32,364 bases of DNA from Bacteroidales bacterium (GCA_016284305.1 JAEEON010000065.1:1-32364), one strand, 5' to 3'; positions 16,719 to 24,384 are shown, counted from the first letter of the stretch. Notes: a model not told the origin generated them from the sequence alone. A program made the numbers and translations.

Positions 16719-18626
16719 ATGAGTAACATGACCCGTTCGGTCTTACGGCAATACTGGGGATATCCTTCTTTCCGTCCCTTGCAAGAAGATATTGTGGATG
16801 CTGTAGTGTCGGGTCGTGACACCCTGGCTCTCCTGCCGACGGGAGGAGGCAAGTCGATTTGCTTTCAAGTGCCTGCCATGGCCATGGAAGGGGTGTGCGT
16901 GGTGGTGACACCGCTCATCGCGTTGATGAAAGACCAAGTGGCGCATCTCGTGGAGAAAGGCATCCCTGCTGCAGCCATCTACTCGGGTTTGCATCCCGAC
17001 CAAGTGGAGCTTCGCTATAATCAGGCAGTGTTTGGGCGATTGAAGTTCCTCTATGTTTCTCCGGAACGCTTGCAGACGGAACGTTTCGTGGAAGCAATCA
17101 AGCGAATGAAAGTGTGCCTTCTGGCCATCGATGAATCGCATTGCATTTCACAATGGGGCTACGACTTCCGTCCTCCGTATCTCAAAATCGCAGAGATTCG
17201 ACCCTATATCCCGACGACACCCGTATTGGCACTGACGGCTACTGCGACAGCCAAGGTGGTGGATGACATCCAAAACCGACTGGGCTTCAAACAGAAAAAC
17301 GTGTTTCAGAGCAGTTTCGAACGCAAGAATGTCATCTATAACGTCTATCATGAGCCGGATAAGTTTGGCGTCCTCTACCGCAAGCTGAACGCCATGCAGG
17401 AAGGAAGTGCTATCGTTTATGTGCGCAACCGGAGAAAGACACAGGTCATCGCTGAGTGGCTCGCTTCGGTTGGCATCTCTGCAACATGTTATCATGCCGG
17501 ATTGGACTCCAAGACCCGTGACGAGCGACAAGATCAGTGGATTCGGGGAAATGTGAAGGTGATGGTGGCCACCAATGCCTTTGGCATGGGCATCGACAAG
17601 CCCGATGTGCGGCTGGTAATCCATCTTGACCTGCCAGATAGCATCGAAGCCTATTTCCAAGAGGCTGGACGCGCTGGACGCGACCTGAAGCCGGCGGAGG
17701 CCTTCCTCTTGGTCTCGGACACTGACATCAAGCAGCTGGAAGAGAATTTCCAACAGTCATTTCCTGAGATTGAACGTATTAAACTGATATATAGAGCATT
17801 AGGTAATTATCTTGAAATTCCGGTAGGGACAGGGCAGGGTATGACCTATCCGTTCGACATGAATGACTTTGCCCGAAACTATGGCTTCGGCATCCGTGAG
17901 GTGTTTAGCACCTTGCATCTCTTGGAGAAAGAGGGACTGTTGGTCCTCTCCGAGAGCTTCGAGGAGCCTTCCAAAGTGTGGATCAAAGCCTCCCGTGAGG
18001 ATTTGTATCGTTTCCAGTTGGAGTATCCGCAGTTTGATGTTTTGGTGAAATACCTGTTGAGAAATCTGCCTGGAGTGCTAAGTGATTTTGTGAAGTTCAG
18101 CGAGGAGACTGCGGCTCAAAAAACGGGGTTGACGGTGGACAAGGTCGTGGTCATGCTGAAAAAGCTCGATTCATATCAGTTCCTGACCTATTTGCCGCGT
18201 AATGAAAAGCCTCAGATACAGTTGATGACGGAGTTGCTCGATACGCGCTATTTTGGCTTGTCGAAGGAGGTGTATGCCGACCGTAAGGCGGATGCTTTGG
18301 CCAGGGTGAGGGCGGTGATCGACTTTGTGAACAACGACCAGGAGTGCCGTAGCGTTCAGCTCTTGCGTTATTTCAACGAAGACAAGGCCAGGCCTTGCGG
18401 ACGATGTGACGTGTGTGTGGCTCACGCCGATAAAGACTTGCCATCGTCATCGTATGAGCAGATTCGCCAGGCGTTGTTGCCCGTGCTGAAAGAACGGCCT
18501 TTGACGGTATATGGAGCCGCTCAGGTGTGTTCGGACCATGACGAGGACGAGGTGGTGGAGGCGATACGCTGGATGATTGACAATGGTGTCATCCGCAAGG
18601 ACAACAACGAAACCTTATATCTATAA
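16719..18626 (+). CDS. recQ: ATP-dependent DNA helicase, RecQ family
   Basis: A 3'-5' DNA helicase of recombination and fork repair. The helicase core shows motif I (LLPTGGGKSICFQVPA), motif Ia (VVTPLIALMKDQ), motif II as DESH in LLAIDESHCISQWG, motif III (ALTATAT), motif V (VATNAFGMGIDKPDVR) and motif VI (QEAGRAGRD). Residues ~480-550 carry the RecQ zinc site: a Cys in ECRSVQLLRYF plus the CGRCDVC cluster. A winged-helix-like tail follows. No HRDC domain is seen at the C-terminus, which ends NNETLYL, so this 635-residue protein is the HRDC-less form. Start chosen at ATG 16719; another Met lies at 16728. A 30-bp palindrome follows the stop. Confidence 0.95.
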   Translation: MSNMTRSVLRQYWGYPSFRPLQEDIVDAVVSGRDTLALLPTGGGKSICFQVPAMAMEGVCVVVTPLIALMKDQVAHLVEKGIPAAAIYSGLHPDQVELRYNQAVFGRLKFLYVSPERLQTERFVEAIKRMKVCLLAIDESHCISQWGYDFRPPYLKIAEIRPYIPTTPVLALTATATAKVVDDIQNRLGFKQKNVFQSSFERKNVIYNVYHEPDKFGVLYRKLNAMQEGSAIVYVRNRRKTQVIAEWLASVGISATCYHAGLDSKTRDERQDQWIRGNVKVMVATNAFGMGIDKPDVRLVIHLDLPDSIEAYFQEAGRAGRDLKPAEAFLLVSDTDIKQLEENFQQSFPEIERIKLIYRALGNYLEIPVGTGQGMTYPFDMNDFARNYGFGIREVFSTLHLLEKEGLLVLSESFEEPSKVWIKASREDLYRFQLEYPQFDVLVKYLLRNLPGVLSDFVKFSEETAAQKTGLTVDKVVVMLKKLDSYQFLTYLPRNEKPQIQLMTELLDTRYFGLSKEVYADRKADALARVRAVIDFVNNDQECRSVQLLRYFNEDKARPCGRCDVCVAHADKDLPSSSYEQIRQALLPVLKERPLTVYGAAQVCSDHDEDEVVEAIRWMIDNGVIRKDNNETLYL

Positions 18627-18632
18627 AAAACG

Positions 18633-18662
18633 GTAGGGCTGCCACAGCTGTGGCAGCCCTAC
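18633..18662. terminator. Perfect 30-bp palindrome (REP-like GTAGGGCTG...CAGCCCTAC), likely bidirectional terminator
   Basis: GTAGGGCTGCCACAG is followed directly by its exact reverse complement, a 15-bp perfect inverted repeat with no spacer. It begins 6 bases after the recQ stop and lies 22 bases from the end of the convergent HU gene. Its GTAGGG/CCCTAC ends resemble the other convergent-gene palindrome at 11089-11124, whose ends are GTAGAG/CTCTAC. Confidence 0.75.
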
Positions 18663-18684
18663 GTGTGTCGGTAAAAATTCTGAA

Positions 18685-18948
18685 TTATTTCAGAATGTTG
18701 ACAGCGGGTTTGAACTTGACCACCTTCTTGGCAGCGATCTTGATGGACTTGCCAGTTCTCGGGTTGTGGCCTTTTCTTGCCTTGCGGACAGAGGTGGAGA
18801 GGGTGCCAAAGCCAACGAGGGCGATCTTACCGTCTTTCTTCATTTCTGCCTTGGCGACATCGATCATAGCGTCGAGAGCCTTTTTAGTGTCAACTTTAGT
18901 CATGCCAGCTTTTGCAGCAACGGCATCAATCAATTCAGCTTTATTCAT
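18685..18948 (-). CDS. HU family DNA-binding protein
   Basis: A small histone-like protein that bends DNA and compacts the nucleoid as a dimer. The 87 residues match the full family length and order: MNKAELIDAVAAKAGMTKVD helices, the GFGTLS turn, the arm with RKARKGHNPRTGK carrying the RNP-type HU signature, and the closing KFKPAVNILK. Its own promoter lies 44 bases upstream. It is convergent with recQ across the 30-bp palindrome. It could equally be named HU-beta (hupB) type; I leave the symbol empty because Bacteroidales carry several HU paralogues. Confidence 0.95.
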   Translation of the reverse strand: MNKAELIDAVAAKAGMTKVDTKKALDAMIDVAKAEMKKDGKIALVGFGTLSTSVRKARKGHNPRTGKSIKIAAKKVVKFKPAVNILK

Positions 18949-18992
18949 CGTAATAATGTTTAAGTTAGTAATGAATTATCTTTTACCGACTA

Positions 18993-19000
18993 CAAAGATA
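18993..19000 (-). promoter_or_regulatory. HU gene promoter: -7 box TATCTTTG, -33 TTG at 19021-19019
   Basis: Exact minus-strand match with an 18-base spacer. The rest of the 135-base gap up to the fmt stop is very A/T-rich (runs of T at 19021-19060) with no other feature seen. Confidence 0.75.
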
Positions 19001-19083
19001 GTCTAAAAATCTAATTTGCAAGCTTTTTTGAATTTTTTTTGAAATTTTTTTTTGCTTTTAAGCAGTTTTCTGTATAAAAAACT

Positions 19084-20040
19084 TCAAATTGTGGCGTTCC
19101 ATGTTCCTTGTAGGCGGATTCCACGAAGAAATTCCTCAATGTTCATGGCTTTTTTTCCTGCTTGTTGGATGGTAGTCAGATGAATATACCCATCCAAGGC
19201 ACTCAATTTTAAGAAGTTTTTTCCATCGGTGATCACAGTGCCTGGGCGTTCTGAAGGTTTTGCCGTTTCAATGGAAGAAGCGTAAACCTTCAGCTCCAAG
19301 GACTCACCTAGGTCGGATAACAGACGTGCGTGTGCAGCGGGGTATGGGGAAAGTCCTCGAATATGGTTGTAGATGCTTTGGCAATCGTTTTCCCAATGGA
19401 TGTAACAGAAATCCTTGAAGATCTTCGGGGCGGCTTTGAGTTGTGCCTCGTCACAGATCTGTTCCTGTTGGATGGGCGTTGCCTCGTTGTTTTTGATTTT
19501 TCGTATGGTTTCCACGACCAGTTTGTTGCCGAGGAGCATCAGCTCATCGTGAAGTTCTCCAGCGGTCTCGTCGGGGCGGATGCTGACGCTTTGTCTCATG
19601 ATGATGGCTCCTTTGTCAATCTCTTCATTAAGGAAAAAGGTGGTCAGCCCGGTCTCGGTTTCCCCGTTGATGATGGCATGGTTGATGGGGGCTGCGCCGC
19701 GGTATTGGGGCAGGAGGGATGCGTGAAGGTTGAAGGTGCCGAGTGGTGGCATTTGCCAAACCACGGAGGGAAGCATCCTAAAGGCCACGACGATGAAGAG
19801 GTCGGCTTGGTACGAGGCCAAGGCTTGCAAGAAGTCGGGGTCGCGTAGTTTCTCAGGCTGGAGTATAGGAAGACAATGCTCCAAGGCGGTTTTTTTCACC
19901 TCGGAGCATTGTATCTTTTTTCCTCTTCCAGCAGGCTTGTCGGGGGTGGTCACCACAGCGGCCACATCGTAGCCGGCGGAAAGGATGGCCTCTAGTTGTG
20001 AGGCCGCGAATTCTGGAGTGCCGAAATAGACGATTCTCAC
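19084..20040 (-). CDS. fmt: Methionyl-tRNA formyltransferase
   Basis: Formylates the methionine of initiator tRNA using 10-formyl-THF. The 318 residues match the family length (315 in E. coli). The N-terminal formyltransferase fold opens MRIVYFGTPEFAASQLEAIL. The catalytic region reads FNLHASLLPQYRGAAPINHA (catalytic Asn and His) and EEIDKGAI (catalytic Asp). The C-terminal OB-like domain begins around residue 205. The start is GTG at 20040-20038, overlapping the stop codon of the upstream TPR gene as GTGA. Translation of fmt is therefore probably coupled to that gene. Confidence 0.95.
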   Translation of the reverse strand: MRIVYFGTPEFAASQLEAILSAGYDVAAVVTTPDKPAGRGKKIQCSEVKKTALEHCLPILQPEKLRDPDFLQALASYQADLFIVVAFRMLPSVVWQMPPLGTFNLHASLLPQYRGAAPINHAIINGETETGLTTFFLNEEIDKGAIIMRQSVSIRPDETAGELHDELMLLGNKLVVETIRKIKNNEATPIQQEQICDEAQLKAAPKIFKDFCYIHWENDCQSIYNHIRGLSPYPAAHARLLSDLGESLELKVYASSIETAKPSERPGTVITDGKNFLKLSALDGYIHLTTIQQAGKKAMNIEEFLRGIRLQGTWNATI

Positions 20041-20723
20041 TTCAGCTTTTCTTCCATATTGGCGATGTTCTTGCTAATCTCGAAAGCCTCGTTGCTCAAG
20101 GGGTAGTCGGCTTTCAAGGTCTTGTAGCAATTCAAAGCCTTGGCATAATCACCCATGATTTCATAGGTCATGCCGGCCTTGGTGAGGAACATGGGGCCAG
20201 TGAACTCATTCTTGGATTTGCTGGCGGCGTTGCTGTAATAGGTGGCAGCGTTGTTCAGATCGTCAAGCTCCATGTAGCAGTCGCCGATGGCGCCAAGGGC
20301 CATGGGAGCGAGGATGTCATCCTTGCCGTTGAACTTCTTCAAGTAGTCGATGGCTTCATTATAGTTGCCGAGCTTCATGTTGCAGATGCCAGCATAGTAA
20401 GCGGCCAGCTTGCCGGTCTTGGTGCTGCTGTATTGGTCATAGACCTCAGTGAATCCAAGGTAGTTGCCGTCGCCTGTGAGGGCAGCCTCATACGATTCCT
20501 TGTCGAAATATTTCTGAGCGGTAAAGATCTCCTTGCTGGCATTGGCATCCTTGCGGTCGTTCAGGGCCTTCAGACCCCAGATGATACCCGCGATGACGAT
20601 GACGGCACCGATAATACCGTAAATGAGTTTCTGATGTTCTTCAATCCAAAGTTCAGTCTTGCTTAACGCGGTCTCGACGTTCTCTAATCTTTCGTCGCCT
20701 TGCATTTCTTTCTTGTTTGCCAT
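20037..20723 (-). CDS. Membrane-anchored TPR protein (YfgM-like topology)
   Basis: A 228-residue protein with a short charged N-terminus, one membrane helix at residues ~33-52 (KLIYGIIGAVIVIAGIIWGL) and then TPR repeats to the end (KLAAYYAGICNMKLGNYNEA, PMALGAIGDCYMELDDLNNA, TKAGMTYEIMGDYAKALNCY). This topology, a cytoplasmic N-terminus with a periplasmic TPR domain, is that of YfgM/Tol-type tetratricopeptide proteins, which in proteobacteria work as Sec-associated chaperone partners. Function here is unproven. The stop codon overlaps the fmt start by 4 bases, so the two form an operon. Its promoter (20747-20754) lies back to back with that of the methyltransferase gene. Confidence 0.85.
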   Translation of the reverse strand: MANKKEMQGDERLENVETALSKTELWIEEHQKLIYGIIGAVIVIAGIIWGLKALNDRKDANASKEIFTAQKYFDKESYEAALTGDGNYLGFTEVYDQYSSTKTGKLAAYYAGICNMKLGNYNEAIDYLKKFNGKDDILAPMALGAIGDCYMELDDLNNAATYYSNAASKSKNEFTGPMFLTKAGMTYEIMGDYAKALNCYKTLKADYPLSNEAFEISKNIANMEEKLK

Positions 20724-20746
20724 ATCGATTCAAAATTTTCGGAGTG

Positions 20747-20754
20747 CAAAAATA
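20747..20754 (-). promoter_or_regulatory. -7 box TATTTTTG for the TPR-fmt operon
   Basis: Minus-strand consensus match 24 bases upstream of the ATG at 20723. The diverging partner box is at 20796-20803. Confidence 0.6.
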
Positions 20755-20795
20755 GGAAATTAACTTATCACTGCAACAAAAAAACGTTATTTTTT

Positions 20796-20803
20796 TATTT
20801 TTG
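20796..20803 (+). promoter_or_regulatory. -7 box TATTTTTG for the TrmH-type gene
   Basis: Plus-strand consensus match 22 bases upstream of ATG 20826. The reading frame stays open back to 20700, but that region contains both promoters, so the longer start is rejected. Confidence 0.65.
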
Positions 20804-20825
20804 CAGTCACAAAACACGATTCACG

Positions 20826-21515
20826 ATGAGCCCCAGAGACAAAGCCTTCCTTGACTTCCTTTATCAATTTATTACTGACGATCGTAAAGAGCGTTTTGAG
20901 CAAGTGTTGCAGAATCGCACCCGTCACCTCACCGTGGTGTTGGAGGACATCTTCCAGCCGCACAATGCCAGTGCAGTGTTGCGCAGTTGCGACTTGACGG
21001 GGGTGCAGGACGTCCACATCATCGAAAACAACTTCACTTTTGATGTCAACCCCGATGTGGTGATGGGCAGTACCAAATGGCTTGACATTCATCGTTATAA
21101 CGAAGAAGAGTTCAATACTCCAGCCGTGATTGAGCAACTGAAGTCGAAAGGTTATCAGATTGTGGCCACTTGTCCCCATCGCGACGATTACACTCCGGAG
21201 ACCTTGCCTCTGGATCGACCTGTCGCCTTGTTTTTTGGCACAGAGAAAACGGGTTTGACGGATTATGTGCTGGACCACGCCGACCAGTACGTCCGCATCC
21301 CGATGGTGGGGTTCACTGAGAGTTTCAACATCAGTGTCTCAGCGGCACTATTGGTCTATACCTTGACGCGTCGTTTGCGCGAGCAGACCGATCTCGACTG
21401 GCATCTCAGCGAGGAGGAGAAAAACGAAGTGCGCCTCGAATGGTCGAAGCGCACTTTGAATCGGATTCGGCAGTATGAACGCAAGTTCAACGACCTGTAT
21501 TCCTCGGAACACTGA
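20826..21515 (+). CDS. trmH: TrmH/SpoU family RNA 2'-O-ribose methyltransferase
   Basis: A SPOUT-class enzyme that transfers methyl from S-adenosylmethionine to the 2'-OH of a ribose; TrmH modifies Gm18 of tRNA. The three SpoU motifs are present: motif 1 NASAVLRSCDLTG, motif 2 ALFFGTEKTGL and motif 3 RIPMVGFTESFNISVSAALL, which form the trefoil-knot cofactor site. A short N-terminal extension (FLDFLYQFITDDRKERFEQV) and a basic C-terminal helix (RLEWSKRTLNRIRQYERK) resemble TrmH(Gm18) rather than RlmB, but the exact substrate cannot be settled from sequence. Length is 229 residues (E. coli TrmH 229). It is convergent with the next gene, with only 3 bases between stop codons. Confidence 0.85.
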   Translation: MSPRDKAFLDFLYQFITDDRKERFEQVLQNRTRHLTVVLEDIFQPHNASAVLRSCDLTGVQDVHIIENNFTFDVNPDVVMGSTKWLDIHRYNEEEFNTPAVIEQLKSKGYQIVATCPHRDDYTPETLPLDRPVALFFGTEKTGLTDYVLDHADQYVRIPMVGFTESFNISVSAALLVYTLTRRLREQTDLDWHLSEEEKNEVRLEWSKRTLNRIRQYERKFNDLYSSEH

Positions 21516-21518
21516 TGG

Positions 21519-21815
21519 CTATTTTTGTTTCTTTCCCCGACGCTCTACCCATGCCCAAAGTCGCCACATCAGCCAACCCCAGGCGAAGAATAGGACGTAG
21601 TAGATCCATTTCGGGATGGAGGTTTGATAAGCGTCCTCGTTGACAATTTCCGAGTATTGCTCGGTGGGGATGTCGGCATAGTAGTAGGCACCGGCACCGA
21701 AGTCGTAACCTTCCACCAAACCGAGTTGGTTGGCCATGATCCAGCCAGCCAAAAACAAAGTGATTACCACCACGACGATGGTAATCACTTTGAATATTTT
21801 GTGTTGTTTGTTCAT
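21519..21815 (-). CDS. Small two-helix membrane protein, function unknown
   Basis: 98 residues. A first membrane helix lies at ~10-30 (VITIVVVVITLFLAGWIMAN). An extracytoplasmic loop follows (YDFGAGAYYYADIPTEQYSE). A second, Trp-rich helix is at ~70-90 (YYVLFFAWGWLMWRLWAWVE), then a basic tail RRGKKQK, consistent with both ends in the cytoplasm. The start overlaps the yeiH stop as TAATG, so it is the last gene of the porin-yeiH operon and probably translated by coupling. No family is recognised. An accessory subunit of the transporter is a possibility raised only by position. Confidence 0.75.
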   Translation of the reverse strand: MNKQHKIFKVITIVVVVITLFLAGWIMANQLGLVEGYDFGAGAYYYADIPTEQYSEIVNEDAYQTSIPKWIYYVLFFAWGWLMWRLWAWVERRGKKQK

Positions 21816-23152
21816 TATTTGAACATGTCGAGATTCGGCACCTCAAAGAGGACGCCGGAGAGCAGAATCCAAACAGCAAAGAGGGTGAGGGCGATGTTGA
21901 AGAGCTGGCCGATGATGTAGAGCCAGAGCACCTTGCCACCTTGCATTTGTTTGAAGAGGCTCTTGAAGTTGGTGTCGAGGCCGATGCTGGTAAAGGCCAG
22001 CACGAAAGCCCAGTTCTTGTATTGGTCGAGCACGCCGTTGATGGCCTTCACGTCGCCACCCATGGGTTGGATGATGAAGGAAGCGACCAGCGAAGCCACG
22101 AAGAAACCGATGATGAACTTCGGGAAACGGTTCCAGATCTCACCTGCTCCGACTTTGGCGTCGCCAGACTTGTCAACCTTCGTGGCGAAGAAGATGGCAA
22201 CAAAGAAAGCGATGAAGCCGATCAAGATGTTCTGGATCATTTTTACCATGGAGGCCACCTGCGCAGCCTCTTCTCCGAGGGCTTCGCCAGCCAACACCAC
22301 AGCACCGGTGGAGTCCACAGTACCGCCGATGAGGGCACCGCCCATCATCTGGTTCATTCCTGCCCAACGGATGATCATGGGTTCAAACACCATCATCAGG
22401 ATGGTGAAGATGATGGAGATGCTGATGGCCAGCGAGAGGTCTTCCTTCTTGGCCTTGGCGGCTGCACCCGTGGCGATGGCAGCGCTAGTACCGCACACCG
22501 ATGTGGCCGAAGCCAAGGTGATGACCAACGGCTTGTTGTCGATCTTCAGCACCTTGGTGCCGAGCCACCACATGAAGATGATGACGATAGGCGTGACAAT
22601 CCAAGCGATGCCGAGACCATAGAGGCCGAACTTGGCGATGTTGCTAAACAGTACTGAGAAACCCATGATGACCAAACCCGTCTTGATGTAGAACTCCGTG
22701 CGTATGGCGGGTTTCAGCCATTCGGGAGTGCCGACGGTATTGGAGATGAGCAGGCCGATGAGCAATGCCCAGAAAGCCCACTCAAGATACATTTTCAAGG
22801 TGTATTCGGCGCTGATCATTCTCACGACGATACAAATAATGAACAGCACGATGAAAGCCGGGATGAATTTACTGATCTTCTCGCCTTGCAACTTGATGCC
22901 GATACCGAACAAGACGCCAGTCACCAAGAAGGTGCGGAGCAGTTTTATCCAGAACTCGCCATTGAACTGGGCGGCCAGGGATTTCTTTTCTTCCACGTTT
23001 TCCCACCAATGCCAGGTTCCGAACTTGGCGGCGGAGAAGTCAAACGAACCAGTCAGGACGGCGACGCAGGCGATTGCGATGACGATGAAGCCAATCCATA
23101 CGGCCAGCCAGTCCTCTTTTTTCCAAAGGTTGGATATTTTGTTGTTAGACAT
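21815..23152 (-). CDS. YeiH family (UPF0324) putative anion/sulfate exporter
   Basis: A 445-residue inner-membrane protein with about 11-13 hydrophobic helices. Its two signature segments, ASATSVCGTSAAIATGAAAK and IGGTVDSTGAVVLAGEA, correspond to the conserved CG.SA and GGT...V..A motifs of the YeiH/UPF0324 family, often annotated as a putative sulfate exporter without strong biochemical proof. It is about 95 residues longer than E. coli YeiH because of an N-terminal part with an extra helix (residues ~14-36) and a loop (FGTWHWWENVEEKKSLAAQF). It lies 20 bases downstream of the porin gene, the gap being an AATTTAG array that ends 3 bases before its ATG. The substrate is unknown. Confidence 0.85.
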   Translation of the reverse strand: MSNNKISNLWKKEDWLAVWIGFIVIAIACVAVLTGSFDFSAAKFGTWHWWENVEEKKSLAAQFNGEFWIKLLRTFLVTGVLFGIGIKLQGEKISKFIPAFIVLFIICIVVRMISAEYTLKMYLEWAFWALLIGLLISNTVGTPEWLKPAIRTEFYIKTGLVIMGFSVLFSNIAKFGLYGLGIAWIVTPIVIIFMWWLGTKVLKIDNKPLVITLASATSVCGTSAAIATGAAAKAKKEDLSLAISISIIFTILMMVFEPMIIRWAGMNQMMGGALIGGTVDSTGAVVLAGEALGEEAAQVASMVKMIQNILIGFIAFFVAIFFATKVDKSGDAKVGAGEIWNRFPKFIIGFFVASLVASFIIQPMGGDVKAINGVLDQYKNWAFVLAFTSIGLDTNFKSLFKQMQGGKVLWLYIIGQLFNIALTLFAVWILLSGVLFEVPNLDMFK

Positions 23153-23155
23153 ATC

Positions 23156-23182
23156 AATTTAGAATTTAGAATTTAGAATTTA
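23156..23182. repeat. Heptamer array AATTTAG x3.9 (CTAAATT on minus strand)
   Basis: Three full copies and one partial copy fill the junction between porin and yeiH. The porin's last codons and its TAA stop (23175-23173) are made of repeat sequence (TTC TAA ATT C), and the array ends 3 bases before the yeiH ATG. The unit is identical to that at 14071 and 14710. Confidence 0.95.
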
Positions 23183-24237
23183 TAGCTGAGGATCCCGACC
23201 ACGCGATGCGAATTAACGCGTTCTTCTACAACATTCTGTACTAGAGAGTAGTCGAGTTTGAAATTCAGTGATTTCACCGGCCAGTAGTTGATGCCGACAG
23301 TGTAGTAGTCAGTGCTTCCCATGACCTGGGCGTTTTTGTCACCGGGTTCAAAGTGTTCGTAACGGAGCACAGGCATGAGTTTTTGGCTGTTGTCCTTGCC
23401 AAAACGGAAATTGTAGCCGGCTACGGCATAATAACCCTTACTGAGTTGGTACTGCTCGATGAGATTGTTATTGGCGTCAACGAGGTCGCTGAAATAACCG
23501 GTGGTGCCGCTGAGGTATTCGCCACGAACCATAAGGTCGCCGTCATTGTATTGCATGCCGGCACTCCAGCGGTTGCGGGCACAGTTGACATTGTCGTCCT
23601 TGGAATATTTGCCGTAGTAATAGGAACCGCTCAAGGTAAGGTCTTTCAGCATGGGATGAATCTCCAAACGACCCACCAGGTCCTTGCGGTTGTTGTTGTC
23701 GGTAGTGCAAGGGCCGTTGCCGTTGAACACGCCGAGGTAGTAGGTGACCAGGGAGAAATCCTTGCCCTCAGGACGGAAAAGGTCGCCGCTGGCCATGATG
23801 CCCAGGTCACGGCCCAAACCGCCGACACCACAGACGTCGCTATAACCTACGAGTTTTTGGACGCTTTCGCCGTAGTCGAAGATTTCGAGGTTAACAGGGT
23901 TGATGGGGCTTTCCAAGGTGAAGGGGGTCTTGAACTGACCGACTTGGATGGCAAACTCGCTGCAGGGTTTGTACTTCACGAAAGCATCCACCATCATGGG
24001 TGAACGGCTGAAGTCACCTTGGACTTTGTAGGAGAGGGTCTTGGTGAGCTTGCCTTCGATCGACATACGCACACGGCGCATTCTTAAGGTGTTGTTGCTG
24101 AGGTTGAAATCCTCGTCGAGGTTGGCTTGATACAAGCCTTGGACAAAACCGGAGATCTTTGGACCTTCCTGTGCATTAAGGCTCATCGGGAATAAAAATG
24201 CAATTAACCCAATGATTAAGAAAAAGTTGTGCTTCAT
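23173..24237 (-). CDS. OprP-type porin (phosphate-selective porin O/P family)
   Basis: A signal peptide (MKHNFFLIIGLIAFLFPMSLNAQ) is followed by a 16-strand-type porin sequence of ~330 residues. It has alternating aromatic strands and typical motifs: RMRRVRMSIEGKLTKTLSYK, VQGDFSRSPMMVDAFVKYKP, FAIQVGQFKTPFTLESPINP. The last strands are LKLDYSLVQNVVEE-like, ending in VVGILSYKF with a terminal Phe as in outer-membrane barrels. OprP/OprO homologues pass phosphate or polyphosphate, but Bacteroidetes members are often unspecific anion or general porins. It is the first gene of the yeiH operon. Its promoter region holds a 15-bp-phased ATAGTA array and a 20-bp palindrome. Its stop codon falls in the AATTTAG array. 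Confidence 0.85.
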   Translation of the reverse strand: MKHNFFLIIGLIAFLFPMSLNAQEGPKISGFVQGLYQANLDEDFNLSNNTLRMRRVRMSIEGKLTKTLSYKVQGDFSRSPMMVDAFVKYKPCSEFAIQVGQFKTPFTLESPINPVNLEIFDYGESVQKLVGYSDVCGVGGLGRDLGIMASGDLFRPEGKDFSLVTYYLGVFNGNGPCTTDNNNRKDLVGRLEIHPMLKDLTLSGSYYYGKYSKDDNVNCARNRWSAGMQYNDGDLMVRGEYLSGTTGYFSDLVDANNNLIEQYQLSKGYYAVAGYNFRFGKDNSQKLMPVLRYEHFEPGDKNAQVMGSTDYYTVGINYWPVKSLNFKLDYSLVQNVVEERVNSHRVVGILSYKF

Positions 24238-24279
24238 AGAAAAATGTTATTATACGTTGTTTTCAATTTTTATTCGCGG

Positions 24280-24287
24280 CAAAAATA
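24280..24287 (-). promoter_or_regulatory. -7 box TATTTTTG for the porin-yeiH operon
   Basis: Minus-strand consensus match 43 bases upstream of the porin ATG. It overlaps the first ATAGTA element by three bases. Confidence 0.65.
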
Positions 24288-24334
24288 GTAAAAATACTGA
24301 TAGTATGAACATTGATAGTAAATATATTTACTAT
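24285..24334. promoter_or_regulatory. Operator-like array: ATAGTA x3 at 15-bp phase plus 20-bp palindrome
   Basis: ATAGTA occurs at 24285, 24300 and 24315, exactly 15 bases apart. The last copy begins the perfect palindrome ATAGTAAATATATTTACTAT (24315-24334). The set spans the -7 box to about 60 bases upstream of the expected transcription start of the porin operon, as expected for a repressor or activator site. The regulator is not identified. Confidence 0.55.
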
Positions 24335-24338
24335 TTGA

Positions 24339-24373
24339 AGAAGACAGAAGAAAGAAGTTAGAAGGAAGAATGG
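24339..24373. repeat. Degenerate AGAAGNN heptamer array
   Basis: In steps of seven the + strand reads AGAAGAC, AGAAGAA, AGAAGTT, AGAAGGA, AGAATGG. It lies just beyond the 3' end of idi (stop 24385-24387) and shares the AGAAGACAGAAGA core with the array at 10804. Confidence 0.8.
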
Positions 24374-24384
24374 GGGCGAAGCCG

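Noticed and set aside
19021..19083. Terminator for fmt in the T-rich stretch
   Set aside because: Only a weak 5-bp hairpin is present and the homopolymer run is on the wrong strand for a minus-strand transcript.
20700..20825. N-terminal extension of the TrmH-type protein
   Set aside because: Region contains two divergent promoters and the start of the neighbouring gene; the family N-terminus fits ATG 20826.
21941..22657. 238-codon plus-strand frame opposite yeiH
   Set aside because: His/Asp/Glu-rich product typical of the reverse complement of a membrane-protein gene; no independent signals.
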